A stretch of DNA of 28,086 nucleotides from an uncultured Helcococcus sp. (GCF_946998255.1 NZ_CAMPYN010000011.1:1-28086), one strand, 5' to 3'. Shown: positions 1 through 8,486, counted from the first letter of the stretch. Notes: generated from the sequence alone by a model not told the origin. Made by a program: numbers and translations.

Positions 1-207
1 AGATATAAGGGGCTTGGTGAGATGAATGCCGACCAATTATGGGAAACAACCATGAACCCAGACAATAGGATTTTAATCCAAGTTACTTTAGATGATGAAT
101 CCTTGACTTTAGATGAAACATTTTCAGTGCTAATGGGAGACAAGGTTGAACCAAGAAGAGAATTTATAGAAGAAAATGCTCAATATGCAGAAAACATTGA
201 TGCTTAG
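1..207 (+). CDS. gyrB: DNA gyrase subunit B, C-terminal end (partial)
   Basis: The window opens inside this gene; the frame is open from base 1. Read from base 1 it gives [20 protein letters not shown], the strongly conserved end of the GyrB TOPRIM/C-terminal region that contacts GyrA, followed by a short tail ending ENIDA and a TAG stop. GyrB is the ATPase subunit of DNA gyrase, the type II topoisomerase that introduces negative supercoils. The ATG at 22 is internal and not a start. gyrA follows after 10 bases, so the two subunits are co-transcribed. The N-terminal ATPase domain lies outside the window. Confidence 0.96.
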   Translation, partial: RYKGLGEMNADQLWETTMNPDNRILIQVTLDDESLTLDETFSVLMGDKVEPRREFIEENAQYAENIDA

Positions 208-217
208 GAGATAGTAT

Positions 218-2647
218 ATGACAGAATTTCAACATTCAAATATAATTCAAAGAGATATAGAACAAGAAATGAGACAGTCTTATTTAGACTATTCTATGTC
301 AGTTATTGTTTCAAGAGCATTACCTGATGTAAGAGATGGTCTAAAGCCTGTTCACCGTAGAATTTTATACGGGATGAATGAACTAGGTCTCTTATCAAAT
401 AAACCACATAGAAAGTCAGCTAGACTAGTCGGTGAAGTAATGGGTAGGTTTCATCCACACGGTGACTCAGCTATTTATGATGCAGTTGTTAGACTAGCCC
501 AAGACTTCAATACCAGATATCCATTAGTTGATGGGCAAGGTAACTTTGGTTCTATGGATGGTGACGGGGCAGCTGCCCAACGTTATACCGAAGTAAGGAT
601 GACAAAGTTAGCCCAAGAAATGTTAAGGGATATAAATAAAAATACAGTAGATTTTCAACCAAACTTCGATGAAGAGGAATTAGAACCTAAAGTATTACCA
701 TCAAGATTTCCAAACTTATTAGTAAATGGATCAGCTGGTATAGCTGTTGGTATGGCTACAAACATGGCTCCACATAACTTAGGTGAAGTTATTGACGGAA
801 CCATAGCTTATATGGAAGATCCGGAAATTTCTTTTGAAGATTTGATGCAATATATTCCAGGACCAGATTTTCCAACTGGAGCTAATATATTAGGCAAAAA
901 AGAAATCATTGAAGCCTATAAAACTGGACGTGGCAAGGTAAGAGTAAGGGCAGAGGCTCATATAGAAGAGTTTAAGTCCAAACATGTAATTATAGTTACA
1001 GAAATACCTTATACAATTAATAGGTCTAAATTAATCTTAAAGATAGTTGAACTAGTAAGGGATAAGAAAATCGAAGGTATCACAGATATCAGGGATGAGT
1101 CTAATATAAATGGTACAAGAATTGTAATTGAAACAAAGAGAGATGCAAATCCAAATGTTGTTTTAAATAACTTGTATAAGCAAACACAAATGACTACAAC
1201 CTTTGGTATCATAAATCTAGCCCTTGTAAATGGTATACCTAAAGAATTGACCCTAAAAGAGTTGATTCACCATTATGTAGACCATCAAAAAGAAGTTGTA
1301 ACAAGACGTACACAATTTGACTTAGACAAGGCAGAGGCAAGAGCCCACATAGTTGAAGGTTTAAGAATCGCCTACGATAATATTGAAGAAATAATTAAAA
1401 TCATTAGATCAAACTATGATGATGAAGAAATCAAGAAAGAATTTGCTAAGAAGTTTGCTTTAACAGATGCCCAATCTCAAGCTATTTTAGACATGCAATT
1501 AAAGAGGTTGTCAGGTCTAAATATAGAAAGATTAGAAAATGAATACAAGGAACTTTTAGAAACAATTAAAAATCTAAAGGCTATTTTAGCTGATGAAAAA
1601 CTTTTAATTGGGGTAATAAAAGAAGAACTTTTAGAAATCAAAGAAAAATTTGGTGATGAAAGAAGAACAAAAATAGTTCCAGCAGAAGGTGACTTTGACG
1701 AAGAAGAGTTAATTGAAGAAGAAGAAGTATTGATTACTCTTACAAACCAAGGTTATATAAAGAGACTTCCAGCTGATACCTACAAGGTTCAAAATAGGGG
1801 TGGTAGAGGAGTTTCAGGTATGACAACAAAGGATGATGACTTTGTTCAAGACCTATTTGTAACATCTACTCACAACAGCATATTATTCTTCACAAACAAG
1901 GGAAGGGTATATGTGAAAAAAGCTTACCAAATAAGGGAAGGTAAGAGAACTTCTAAGGGACAGGCTATTATCAATATCCTACCATTACAAGCAGGTGAAA
2001 AAGTATCAGCAGTTGTACCAGTGTCTGGTGTAGAAAAGGATACCTACCTAGTACTTGCTACAAAACATGGTAAAATCAAAAAGACACATTCTGAAGAATT
2101 TGAAAATATCAGAACTAGCGGCATCATAGCTATAAGCTTAGAAGACGATGATGAATTAATAGCTGCAAGAGAAGTTGAAGATAATCAACTTGCTGTATCT
2201 GTTACATCCTTAGGTCAATCTATAGTATTTAACTTAGATAGTGTAAGACCAATGGGTAGAAATGCCAAGGGAGTAAAAATGATTAGCCTAAACAAGGAAG
2301 ACTTCGTTGTAGATTTAAGTATCTATGAAGACCAAGAATACCTATTTACAGTTACTGAAAATGGATATGGGAAAAAGACCCTATTTAGACACTACAAGGA
2401 ACAAAACCGTGGTGGTAAGGGTGTTAGAACCTACAAGATAACAAATAAAACTGGTAATTTAATTGCATCTAAACTTGTGAATATGGATGATGAAATCATG
2501 CTAGTGTCAGGAAATGGTCAAGTTATCAGACTAGCAAGCAAAGACATATCTACAGTAGGTAGGGCAACCCAAGGTGTAATCCTAAAGAGGGTAAAAGAAG
2601 AAGGCGACAAGATTGTTGCAGCAGCTAAGTATATAGCTGAAGAATAG
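218..2647 (+). CDS. gyrA: DNA gyrase subunit A
   Basis: GyrA cuts and rejoins DNA in the A2B2 gyrase. The 809-residue length is normal. The winged-helix start (residues 21-53, with VRDGLKPVHRRILYGM) and the catalytic tyrosine Y123 in AAAQRYTEVRM are present. The quinolone-resistance region reads HPHGDSAIYDAVVRLAQ, with S84 and D88 intact, which is the susceptible-type residue pair. A long helical coiled-coil region (about 360-490) precedes the C-terminal beta-pinwheel. The GyrA box QNRGGRG lies at residues 525-531 and a second box-like QNRGGKG at about 729-735; the box separates gyrase from topoisomerase IV ParC. The start has AGGAGATAG upstream. gyrB is directly upstream, and the STAS gene follows after 8 bases with no visible terminator between them. 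Confidence 0.98.
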   Translation: MTEFQHSNIIQRDIEQEMRQSYLDYSMSVIVSRALPDVRDGLKPVHRRILYGMNELGLLSNKPHRKSARLVGEVMGRFHPHGDSAIYDAVVRLAQDFNTRYPLVDGQGNFGSMDGDGAAAQRYTEVRMTKLAQEMLRDINKNTVDFQPNFDEEELEPKVLPSRFPNLLVNGSAGIAVGMATNMAPHNLGEVIDGTIAYMEDPEISFEDLMQYIPGPDFPTGANILGKKEIIEAYKTGRGKVRVRAEAHIEEFKSKHVIIVTEIPYTINRSKLILKIVELVRDKKIEGITDIRDESNINGTRIVIETKRDANPNVVLNNLYKQTQMTTTFGIINLALVNGIPKELTLKELIHHYVDHQKEVVTRRTQFDLDKAEARAHIVEGLRIAYDNIEEIIKIIRSNYDDEEIKKEFAKKFALTDAQSQAILDMQLKRLSGLNIERLENEYKELLETIKNLKAILADEKLLIGVIKEELLEIKEKFGDERRTKIVPAEGDFDEEELIEEEEVLITLTNQGYIKRLPADTYKVQNRGGRGVSGMTTKDDDFVQDLFVTSTHNSILFFTNKGRVYVKKAYQIREGKRTSKGQAIINILPLQAGEKVSAVVPVSGVEKDTYLVLATKHGKIKKTHSEEFENIRTSGIIAISLEDDDELIAAREVEDNQLAVSVTSLGQSIVFNLDSVRPMGRNAKGVKMISLNKEDFVVDLSIYEDQEYLFTVTENGYGKKTLFRHYKEQNRGGKGVRTYKITNKTGNLIASKLVNMDDEIMLVSGNGQVIRLASKDISTVGRATQGVILKRVKEEGDKIVAAAKYIAEE

Positions 2648-2655
2648 GAGTTAAT

Positions 2656-2964
2656 ATGACTTTCGATATAGTTTATAATATTGGTGATTGCTTAGAAGCT
2701 TCACTTATTGGAGACTTAGATATCAATACTGTAGAAGAATTTAAGGATAGCCTAATAAATAAATTTAAGGAAGAAGACAAAGACTTGATTATAAATTTAG
2801 AATCATTAGATTATATTGATTCTACAGGTCTTGGAGCCTTTATGACAATCTACAAAGAAGTAGAAGATAGGGGCAAAAAGCTTAAAATAATTAATCCCAA
2901 GAAAAATATCTTAAAATTATTTAAGATTACAGAATTAGATACTATATTAAATTTGGAGGATTAA
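2656..2964 (+). CDS. STAS-domain anti-sigma factor antagonist (RsbV/SpoIIAA-like)
   Basis: This 102-residue protein is a single STAS domain. Residues 47-60 read NLESLDYIDSTGLG, the family's phosphorylation site; S56 is the serine that a partner kinase (RsbW/SpoIIAB) modifies in known systems. The tail (KKLKIINPKKNILKLFKIT) also fits the RsbV/SpoIIAA family. In those systems the unphosphorylated form binds the anti-sigma factor and frees the sigma factor. It starts 8 bases after gyrA behind a GGAG element, and its stop touches the start of the next gene. With the two genes downstream it forms the classic antagonist - anti-sigma - sigma order. Its partner here has lost kinase motifs, so phosphorylation of S56 by that partner is doubtful. 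Confidence 0.9.
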   Translation: MTFDIVYNIGDCLEASLIGDLDINTVEEFKDSLINKFKEEDKDLIINLESLDYIDSTGLGAFMTIYKEVEDRGKKLKIINPKKNILKLFKITELDTILNLED

Positions 2965-3312
2965 ATGGATAAAATAAAATTAAGTATTCCATCAAATCCC
3001 AAATATTTATCGAGCTTAAGACTAACAGCATCTTCTTTAGCAAATACTTTAGAAATGGACTTAGACAAGATTGAAGATATAAAGGTTTTAGTTTCAGAGC
3101 TTTATACCTACTTGCTACCATCCTATGATGAAGTAAAGGTCATATTTGAAGTAGATAAGGATAAGTTAAATATAGTATTTGATGATATAGAAGCTTTTAA
3201 TAAATTAAACACTAGTGATTTAGATTTTGAATTAAAAAAACAAATATTATTAGCCTTATCTGATGACCTTAAAATAGAAAAAAATAGCATAATTATAGTT
3301 GTAAACAAGTAG
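2965..3312 (+). CDS. Degenerate RsbW/SpoIIAB-like anti-sigma factor
   Basis: The 115-residue protein sits where RsbW/SpoIIAB belongs, and residues 15-45 resemble the start of that fold (SLRLTASSLANTL, KIEDIKVLVSE). The ATP-binding signature of GHKL kinases is eroded. In the N-box, E45 remains but the Mg-binding asparagine position is a tyrosine (Y49 in SELYTY). The G1 box D-x-G-x-G is replaced by a stretch around 71-78 (VFDDIEAF) with no glycine. No G2 glycine-rich lid is visible, and the protein is about 25-35 residues shorter than typical SpoIIAB/RsbW. By motif it should not bind ATP or phosphorylate the STAS partner. It may be a stoichiometric anti-sigma factor or an inactive relic. The start has GGAGG inside the end of the upstream gene. 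The assignment rests on position plus weak similarity. Confidence 0.65.
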   Translation: MDKIKLSIPSNPKYLSSLRLTASSLANTLEMDLDKIEDIKVLVSELYTYLLPSYDEVKVIFEVDKDKLNIVFDDIEAFNKLNTSDLDFELKKQILLALSDDLKIEKNSIIIVVNK

Positions 3313-3319
3313 GTCCGTA

Positions 3320-4159
3320 ATGACTAAAGAAAAACAAGTAAACAAGGATATTAAATACTTTGACGAGTTTAAACAACTAGAAGATCTGAGGCTTAAAAAA
3401 GAAAAATTAGAAAAAGCAAAGGGTGAAATAGACAAGGAAGAATTGAACAAAATCAAAAGAGAAATTAAAAGTCTTAGGGACTATTTAATTGAAGAAAACC
3501 TGTATATTGCAGAGATACTAGCAAAGAAATATACAAATAGGGGGATAGAATATGATGACCTCTTTCAAGTAGCTTCTTTGGGACTAGTTTTAGCTGTAGA
3601 TAGGTTTAATGTCGATAGGGGCTTTGAATTTTCATCTTTTGCAACACCAACCATAACCGGTGAAATAAAAAGATACTTTAGGGATAAGGGCTGGACTATA
3701 AGGGTTCCAAGAAGGATACAGGAGTTATCTAAGCAAATTAATAATGCTAAACAAACCCTTAGTCAGAGGCTCCAAAGGACTCCAAGGATTGATGAGATAA
3801 GCGATTTATTGGATGTATCTGAAGAAGAGGTTTTAGAAGCCCTAGATGCTTCACAAGTTTATTCGCCACAATCTATAGACAAAAATTTTGATACTTCTTC
3901 TGAAGATAGTGAAATTAGTTTGTCTGATTTACTAGGAGAAGAGGATAAAAATTATGCATTTGTAGATAATATGAACTATATTACAGAAGCTATGAAAGAT
4001 TTTTCGGATGTAGAAAAGAAAATAGTCTATTATAGATATTTTGATAAAATGACCCAGGTAGCTATAGCTGATAAACTAGGCGTTAGCCAAATGACAGTAT
4101 CTAGGTTAGAAAAAAAAGTGATTAAAAAATTCAGAAAAGTCTTGGGAATAAAAGCTTAA
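3320..4159 (+). CDS. RNA polymerase sigma factor, SigB/SigF/SigG type
   Basis: A 279-residue group 3 sigma-70 family protein. An N-terminal, charged helix (about 1-50) precedes region 2 (about 55-120), which includes EYDDLFQVASLGLVLAVDRF and GFEFSSFATPTITGEIKRYF. The VPRRIQEL boundary and region 3 (about 128-185) follow, and region 4 with a helix-turn-helix (VAIADKLGVSQMTVSRLEKK) ends the protein. It directs RNA polymerase to a dedicated promoter set, likely stress or general adaptation; the window cannot tell SigB from a sporulation sigma. The ATG lies 8 bases after the upstream stop. The only candidate ribosome site is a poor TAGGT, so translation is probably coupled to the anti-sigma gene. 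A terminator follows. Confidence 0.92.
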   Translation: MTKEKQVNKDIKYFDEFKQLEDLRLKKEKLEKAKGEIDKEELNKIKREIKSLRDYLIEENLYIAEILAKKYTNRGIEYDDLFQVASLGLVLAVDRFNVDRGFEFSSFATPTITGEIKRYFRDKGWTIRVPRRIQELSKQINNAKQTLSQRLQRTPRIDEISDLLDVSEEEVLEALDASQVYSPQSIDKNFDTSSEDSEISLSDLLGEEDKNYAFVDNMNYITEAMKDFSDVEKKIVYYRYFDKMTQVAIADKLGVSQMTVSRLEKKVIKKFRKVLGIKA

Positions 4160-4171
4160 TATTAAAATTAG

Positions 4172-4222
4172 AACTGATTTTGCAGAGGTATATTTATTTT
4201 TGCGAAATCAGTTTTCTTTTTA
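4172..4222 (+). terminator. Rho-independent terminator after the sigma gene
   Basis: A 12-bp stem pairs AACTGATTTTGC (4172-4183) with GCGAAATCAGTT (4202-4213), with one G-U pair, an 18-base loop, and a following T-rich tail. It closes the gyrase/sigma transcription unit. Confidence 0.85.
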
Positions 4223-4250
4223 AGAATTTAGGCTCACCTAACAAAAATAT

Positions 4251-4278
4251 TTTACATAATAAATAAATGTGCTATAAT
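4251..4278 (+). promoter_or_regulatory. Promoter for pepC (extended -10)
   Basis: TTTACA at 4251-4256, a 16-base spacer, and a perfect TATAAT at 4273-4278 preceded by TGC, giving an extended -10 TGnTATAAT. It lies just after the upstream terminator and about 26 bases before the pepC ATG. Confidence 0.75.
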
Positions 4279-4303
4279 TTAAACTAATTACAAGGAGGAA
4301 GTT

Positions 4304-5632
4304 ATGAAAATTGAAAAAGAATTTTTACAAGAAAAAGCTAGAGAATTTAACAACAATAGAGCCTTGAGAATTTCGCAAAGAGCGGCTAGTTCAACAGGTC
4401 TAGTAGAAGCAAGTATAGATAAAAGAGAATATGATAGCAACAGGTTTCATTTTAATATTTCCTTACCTGAAACAAAGATAAGAAATCAAAATAAATCTGG
4501 TAGATGCTGGATATTTGCAGCTATGAATGTTTTAGAATATGCCTTGTGCCAAAAGTATAATCTAAAAGAATTCGAACTATCACAAACTTACATATATTTT
4601 TATGACAAGTTAGAAAGAGCAAATTATTTCTTTAATTCAATCTTAGAAACACTTGATGAAGAACCATCTTCAAGACTAGTGTCCCATATCTTATTATCAC
4701 CAATGGGTGACGGTGGTCAATGGGATATGATTAAAAATATTGTGAAAAAGTATGGTGTTGTACCTGCTAATTCCATGCCCGATACAGCAAATTCTACTGC
4801 ATCAGCAAATATGAATGATTACTTGACTAAAATGCTTAGAATGTATGCTAAAAATATTAGAAAAGCTCATCAAGAAGGCAAGTCTTTAGATGACTTGAGA
4901 GCAATGGTTGAAGAATACATGGGACAATTTTATAATGCCCTAGCAATTTCTTTAGGGACACCACCTGAAAAAATTGACTTTGAATATAGGGATAAGGATG
5001 ACCAAGTTCATTCCGAAAAAGGACTAAGTCCTTTAGAATTCTTTAATTTGATTGACTTTGACCTAGACCAATATATTTCATTAATAAATGCGCCAACTAA
5101 AGATAAACCTTATTATAAATCCTATACAGTTGAACACCTAGGAAACGTTTTAGAAGGCGACTTAGTGAAATATGTAAATGTTCCTATAGAAATCATGAAA
5201 GAAGCTGTTGTAGACCAAATCAGGTCCAACGAGCCTGTATGGTTTGGTTGTGATGTTGGACAATTTTTCTCAAGAAAATCTGGAAAGTTAGATTTAACAA
5301 CAGTAAATGTTTTTGATATGTTGGATGTCGATTATGATTTTAACAAGGAAGAAAGACTAGATTATCATGAATCATTGATGACTCATGCCATGGTATTTAC
5401 GGGACTTGACTATGATATGGAAAATGAAAAACCTCTAAGATACAAGGTTGAAAACTCATGGGGTAGCAAGAGCGGTATAGATGGTTACCTAGTAATGTCA
5501 GATGAATGGTTTGAAGAATACATGTACCAAGTATTGGTAAACAAGGCTTACCTACCTGAAGAAGTACTTGTAGCTTATGAAGAAGAACCAATAAGATTAA
5601 GACCTTGGGATCCAATGGGATCATTAGCTTAA
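4304..5632 (+). CDS. pepC: Aminopeptidase C (bleomycin hydrolase family, C1B)
   Basis: This cytoplasmic cysteine aminopeptidase releases N-terminal amino acids from peptides. The 442-residue length is typical. The papain-like catalytic set is complete: Q62 and C68 in NQNKSGRCWIFAAMN, H361 in THAMVFTGLD, and N384 in ENSWGSK. The C-terminal residues form the arm that in this family enters the active site and imposes aminopeptidase specificity; the protein ends DPMGSLA. There is no signal peptide. The ribosome site AAGGAGG lies 6 bases before the ATG. It is monocistronic, with its own promoter and a terminator shared with the convergent ATPase gene. A likely role is peptide use by an amino-acid-fermenting anaerobe. 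Confidence 0.96.
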   Translation: MKIEKEFLQEKAREFNNNRALRISQRAASSTGLVEASIDKREYDSNRFHFNISLPETKIRNQNKSGRCWIFAAMNVLEYALCQKYNLKEFELSQTYIYFYDKLERANYFFNSILETLDEEPSSRLVSHILLSPMGDGGQWDMIKNIVKKYGVVPANSMPDTANSTASANMNDYLTKMLRMYAKNIRKAHQEGKSLDDLRAMVEEYMGQFYNALAISLGTPPEKIDFEYRDKDDQVHSEKGLSPLEFFNLIDFDLDQYISLINAPTKDKPYYKSYTVEHLGNVLEGDLVKYVNVPIEIMKEAVVDQIRSNEPVWFGCDVGQFFSRKSGKLDLTTVNVFDMLDVDYDFNKEERLDYHESLMTHAMVFTGLDYDMENEKPLRYKVENSWGSKSGIDGYLVMSDEWFEEYMYQVLVNKAYLPEEVLVAYEEEPIRLRPWDPMGSLA

Positions 5633-5647
5633 TTAGGTAAATGAAAA

Positions 5648-5680
5648 GGGATGTAGATTTCAAACTACATCCCGTTTTTT
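5648..5680 (+). terminator. Terminator after pepC, possibly bidirectional
   Basis: A perfect 9-bp stem (GGGATGTAG at 5648-5656, CTACATCCC at 5665-5673) with an 8-base loop is followed by GTTTTTT. On the minus strand the tail is only TTTTCAT, so it may also stop the convergent ATPase transcript, less strongly. Confidence 0.88.
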
Positions 5681-5686
5681 ATCCAA

Positions 5687-8422
5687 TTATTTATTTCTGA
5701 AAAATTTTCTTTCAACTAATTTATGAATTTCACCAACTACAAATGGTAAAAATGCAAATGGTAATACTATTGCCCAGTCTTTTAATCCAAAGGCATGGGA
5801 GTGGAAAATTACTTGCATAAATGGAATATAGATAACAGCTAGAGTTAGTAAGGTTGAACCTATAAAGGCGTAAACTAAACTCTTGTTTGAGAATATTCCT
5901 AATTCATAAACTGTATATTTTTCTGATCTTGCAGAGAATGATCTTAGCAACTCTGACAATACCAAGGTTGCAAAGGCAATTGTTTCTGCCTTGTTGATAT
6001 TAATTTCTCTTAATGCAGCTTCAACACCATTTATTGGATATAGGTAGGTGAATGAAATATAGAAGGCTGCAAGTGTTGCTACAGCTATGGCTATAGCTTG
6101 AGTAGCTATATTATCCACAAGATTTCTATCTATAATTTGGTCATCGGTCTTTCTTGGTGGCTGGTTCATTATATCTGGCTCACCCGGTTCCACACCCAAG
6201 GCTAGGGCTGGGAAGGAGTCAGTTACAAGGTTTAACCATAATAGTTGAATAACTGTCAATGGAATTGGCCAACCGACTAACATGGCTACTAGCATTATTA
6301 GTACTTCACCGATATTACATGATAGAAGGAAGGAAACGAATTTCTTGATATTTGAGTAAATTACCCTACCTTCTTCAACAGCCTTTACTATTGTAGCAAA
6401 GTTATCATCTGTTAGGATAACTTCAGCAGTATTTTTAGCAACGTCTGTACCAGTGATTCCCATGGCTATACCGATATCGGCTTTTTTAATAGCTGGGGCG
6501 TCATTTACACCATCACCAGTCATGGCTGTTATTTGGTTATTTTCTTTAAGGGCTGTTACAATTTGCACCTTATTTTCAGGTGAAACCCTTGCGAAAATTC
6601 TTTTTACTTTTACAATTTCCCTAATTTGTTCAGGAGTCATATCATTTAGTTCTTTACCCATGATGGCTTGGTCATCAGATTCAGCTATTCCCAAGTCTTT
6701 ACCGATAGCTATGGCTGTTTCTAAGTAGTCACCAGTAATCATAACTGGAGTGATACCAGCTGTCTTACAGTGTTTTATAGCTTCTTTAGCTTCTGGTCTG
6801 GCTGGGTCTATCATACCAACAAGTCCGATAAATACTAGGTCTGATTCAACCTTATCAGGATCTTGGTCATCAGGTAGACTATCCCATTTCTTCATTGATA
6901 TGGCTAAAACTCTTAGGGCTTGTTTAGCATATTCACTATTTTTATTTAAGATTTCATCTTTTAATTTTTCAGTTAATTTTTCAACCTTACCGTTAATTAG
7001 TATATGACTACACCTGTCAATTACTATGTCTGTAGCACCTTTAGTAAAGGCTACATAGGCATCTTCAAAGAAGTTTTCATGGCAGGTGGTCATCATTTTT
7101 CTTGTAGAATCAAAAGGATATTCCTTGACTCTTTTTAGTGTTTCATTTAATTCTTCGTTATTTAACTTAGCTTTTTCAGCTACAGTGATAAGGGCACCTT
7201 CAGTAGGATCACCCATTATTTCCCATTTGTTTCCTGTATGGTTTAATTTTGCATCTGAGTTTAGACTTGCAGCAGTAAGCAATACTTTCAAGTCCTTATC
7301 ACTTTCTGTATCTACAGCTTGCCCATCAAATTTTATATCACCTTCAGGTTCATATCCGACACCATCAACTTTATAATCTTTAGATGAAGTGTAGATAGTT
7401 TTTACTGTCATTTCATTTTGTGTTAAAGTACCAGTTTTATCTGAAGCTATAAAGGTTGTAGTACCTAATGTTTCTACGGCTAATAGTTTCTTTACAATTG
7501 CATTGTTTTGAGCCATCCTATTCATACCTATAGATAAAACTATGGTAACAACAGCTGCTAAACCTTCAGGAATAGCTGCAACTGCAAGTGATACCGCAGT
7601 CATCAAGGATTGCAACCAGTCTAGGTCTTCTCTGAAAAGACCAACTATAAATACTATGATAGAAACTGCTATTACTAAAAGGGCTAAGCTTTTAGATAAT
7701 TTGTTTAACTTTCCTTGTAGAGGTGAACTTTCATTTTCACTAGATTGGATATTTGTTGCGATTTTACCTATTTCAGTATCATGGCCAGTTTTGGCAACTA
7801 CAGCCTTGGCCCTTCCTCTGGTAATGATTGATGAAGAATGCACATAGTTTGAACGATCTCCGATTTCTGTATCTTTATCAAAAATTATTTCAGCATCCTT
7901 GTCCACTGGAACTGATTCACCAGTCAAGGAAGATTCGTCTGATGATAGGTTTTGACTTTCTATAAGTCTTAGGTCGGCTGGAACTATATCACCTGTTTCT
8001 AAAACAACTATATCTCCAGGTACTAATTCTCTAGCTGGGATTTGTGTAAGCTTCCCATCCCTATAGACCTTAGCATTTGGAGCCGACATTTGTTGTAAGG
8101 CTTTTACTGAATCCTCTGCCTTTCCTTCTTGGAAAAGAGAAAGACCAGCATTTAAGACAACTATGGCTAAAATAATAACAGTTTCTATTTTATCGCCTGA
8201 AAAAGCTGATAAGGTAGCTGCTGCTAAAAGTATGATAACCATAGGGTCAAGTAATTGATCTATAAGTTTAGCAAAAAAGGATTTGCCTTTTTTCTCTTGT
8301 AATTCATTTGGACCATATTTTTCAAGTCTGGCCTGGGCTTCTTGGCTAGTAAGCCCCTGGTTGCTATCAACATCTAAGCTTGATAGAACCTCATCTCTAT
8401 CCTTAAGATAGAATTTTTCCAT
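5687..8422 (-). CDS. P2A-type cation-transporting ATPase (Ca2+/Mn2+ efflux)
   Basis: This membrane ATPase moves divalent cations using an aspartyl-phosphate cycle. Numbered from my start (911 residues): a cation ATPase N-terminal domain, TGES at about 167-170, PEGL in M4 at about 285-288, phosphorylated D328 in SDKTGTLTQ, the hinge MTGDGVNDAPA, then six C-terminal membrane segments. The SERCA-type ion ligands are retained: N and E in CNIGEV of M5, N/T/D in NLVTDSFPALALG of M6, and a glutamate in M8 (LVLSELLRS). I start at the ATG on 8422 (MEKFYLKD) because GGAGGG sits 4-5 bases before it. A longer reading from 8434 would put that ribosome site inside its own first codons. The upstream Mn2+ riboswitch suggests manganese as a physiological substrate or signal. 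Calcium remains possible by family. Confidence 0.93.
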   Translation of the reverse strand: MEKFYLKDRDEVLSSLDVDSNQGLTSQEAQARLEKYGPNELQEKKGKSFFAKLIDQLLDPMVIILLAAATLSAFSGDKIETVIILAIVVLNAGLSLFQEGKAEDSVKALQQMSAPNAKVYRDGKLTQIPARELVPGDIVVLETGDIVPADLRLIESQNLSSDESSLTGESVPVDKDAEIIFDKDTEIGDRSNYVHSSSIITRGRAKAVVAKTGHDTEIGKIATNIQSSENESSPLQGKLNKLSKSLALLVIAVSIIVFIVGLFREDLDWLQSLMTAVSLAVAAIPEGLAAVVTIVLSIGMNRMAQNNAIVKKLLAVETLGTTTFIASDKTGTLTQNEMTVKTIYTSSKDYKVDGVGYEPEGDIKFDGQAVDTESDKDLKVLLTAASLNSDAKLNHTGNKWEIMGDPTEGALITVAEKAKLNNEELNETLKRVKEYPFDSTRKMMTTCHENFFEDAYVAFTKGATDIVIDRCSHILINGKVEKLTEKLKDEILNKNSEYAKQALRVLAISMKKWDSLPDDQDPDKVESDLVFIGLVGMIDPARPEAKEAIKHCKTAGITPVMITGDYLETAIAIGKDLGIAESDDQAIMGKELNDMTPEQIREIVKVKRIFARVSPENKVQIVTALKENNQITAMTGDGVNDAPAIKKADIGIAMGITGTDVAKNTAEVILTDDNFATIVKAVEEGRVIYSNIKKFVSFLLSCNIGEVLIMLVAMLVGWPIPLTVIQLLWLNLVTDSFPALALGVEPGEPDIMNQPPRKTDDQIIDRNLVDNIATQAIAIAVATLAAFYISFTYLYPINGVEAALREININKAETIAFATLVLSELLRSFSARSEKYTVYELGIFSNKSLVYAFIGSTLLTLAVIYIPFMQVIFHSHAFGLKDWAIVLPFAFLPFVVGEIHKLVERKFFRNK

Positions 8423-8450
8423 AATACCCTCCATTTGGTCAATTTATTTA

Positions 8451-8486
8451 AAATAAAAAAGACCTTAATATTTCAATCTAGGTCTT
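8451..8486 (-). terminator. Riboswitch expression-platform terminator
   Basis: A 7-bp stem AAGACCT / AGGTCTT (minus strand, 8480-8486 with 8459-8465), with a 14-base AT-rich loop, is followed by a T-run (8451-8460). The 5' arm belongs to the aptamer's 3' conserved GCAAGACCT, so formation depends on ligand state. Confidence 0.85.

Noticed and set aside
2402..2422. Second GyrA-box-like motif QNRGGKG near residue 729, possibly a duplication
   Set aside because: Box-like repeats occur in other blades of the GyrA pinwheel and this form is common in Firmicutes GyrA, so it is not evidence of a recent duplication.
218..2647. Reading the gene as topoisomerase IV subunit parC
   Set aside because: The upstream fragment is GyrB-like, and the GyrA box is present.
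3320..4159. Assigning the sigma factor to sporulation (SigF)
   Set aside because: The gene order also fits SigF, but no sporulation gene is in the window, the anti-sigma partner is degenerate, and the suspected group is not known for sporulation. The name is left open.
5397..5663. An 88-codon minus-strand open frame overlapping the end of pepC
   Set aside because: It lies antisense to the conserved C-terminal part of pepC and runs through the terminator hairpin. It has no ribosome site and no family resemblance.
6453..7847. Several plus-strand open frames opposite the P-type ATPase
   Set aside because: They mirror the well-conserved ATPase frame, lack ribosome sites, and break into short disconnected pieces.
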